From an uncultured Eggerthellaceae bacterium (GTDB taxonomy: Bacteria > Actinomycetota > Coriobacteriia > Coriobacteriales > Eggerthellaceae), in NCBI GenBank assembly GCA_910588905.1, contig CAJURZ010000038.1, positions 1-13,160 of the forward strand: a stretch of DNA of 13,160 bases, written 5' to 3'. Below, piece after piece: positions 13,101-13,160 of this stretch (within the stretch, counting starts at the first letter, position 1; every line of letters begins with the position of its first letter). Below the pieces are notes generated by a model. That model did not search any database and was not told where the DNA came from. It saw nothing but the letters and a program-made list of their open reading frames with translations. The position numbers were made by a program, and so were the translations under genes.

Positions 13101-13160
13101 GTCCTTCCCCGCAAGGGGCGTTCGGCCTTAGGCTTCGGACAGGCGAAACCCATGATGATG

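Overview
The window is a densely packed stretch of a moderately high-GC bacterial chromosome, made of housekeeping and transport genes. Gene content, base composition, the adjacent aspartokinase and aspartate-semialdehyde dehydrogenase genes, an internal start inside the aspartokinase gene and several family resemblances point to an anaerobic actinomycete. Class Coriobacteriia (the Eggerthella/Slackia/Denitrobacterium group) is my best guess. That placement is inference from protein character; I see no rRNA or other decisive marker, and the genus is unresolved.

Layout. (1) Positions 1-4119 form a molybdenum region: the tail of a molybdate-binding protein (modA), a molybdate permease (modB) with an unusual exported N-terminal domain, the ATPase (modC), and then moaA and moaC, which together make cyclic pyranopterin monophosphate. 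Molybdate import is thus placed beside the first steps of molybdenum cofactor synthesis. (2) 4219-6648 holds pyruvate kinase and a YebC/PmpR-family translation factor, closed by a hairpin. (3) A zinc-dependent phospholipase C-family gene lies on the minus strand (6775-7722), converging on yebC and divergent from lysC. (4) 7873-10202 is lysC-asd, the first two steps of the aspartate pathway to lysine, threonine, methionine and diaminopimelate. lysC has a well-formed internal ribosome binding site and start for a separate regulatory subunit. A strong hairpin straddles the asd stop codon. (5) 10234-13049 holds a TlyA-type rRNA methyltransferase, an AGCS sodium:amino-acid symporter whose start overlaps the tlyA end, and a small four-helix membrane protein whose start overlaps the symporter end. 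A strong intrinsic terminator closes this block. (6) The last 70 bases carry a promoter-like element and the leader of whatever lies beyond the window.

I see no mobile element, CRISPR array, tRNA or rRNA, and no clear sign of recent transfer. No intergenic stretch exceeds 300 bases. The window looks mostly ordinary. The least expected items are the exported domain fused to ModB, the hairpins at gene ends, a tandem repeat in the divergent lysC promoter region, and a strong tendency to use the rare Ile codon AUA when the next codon begins with G. No complete novel system is evident.
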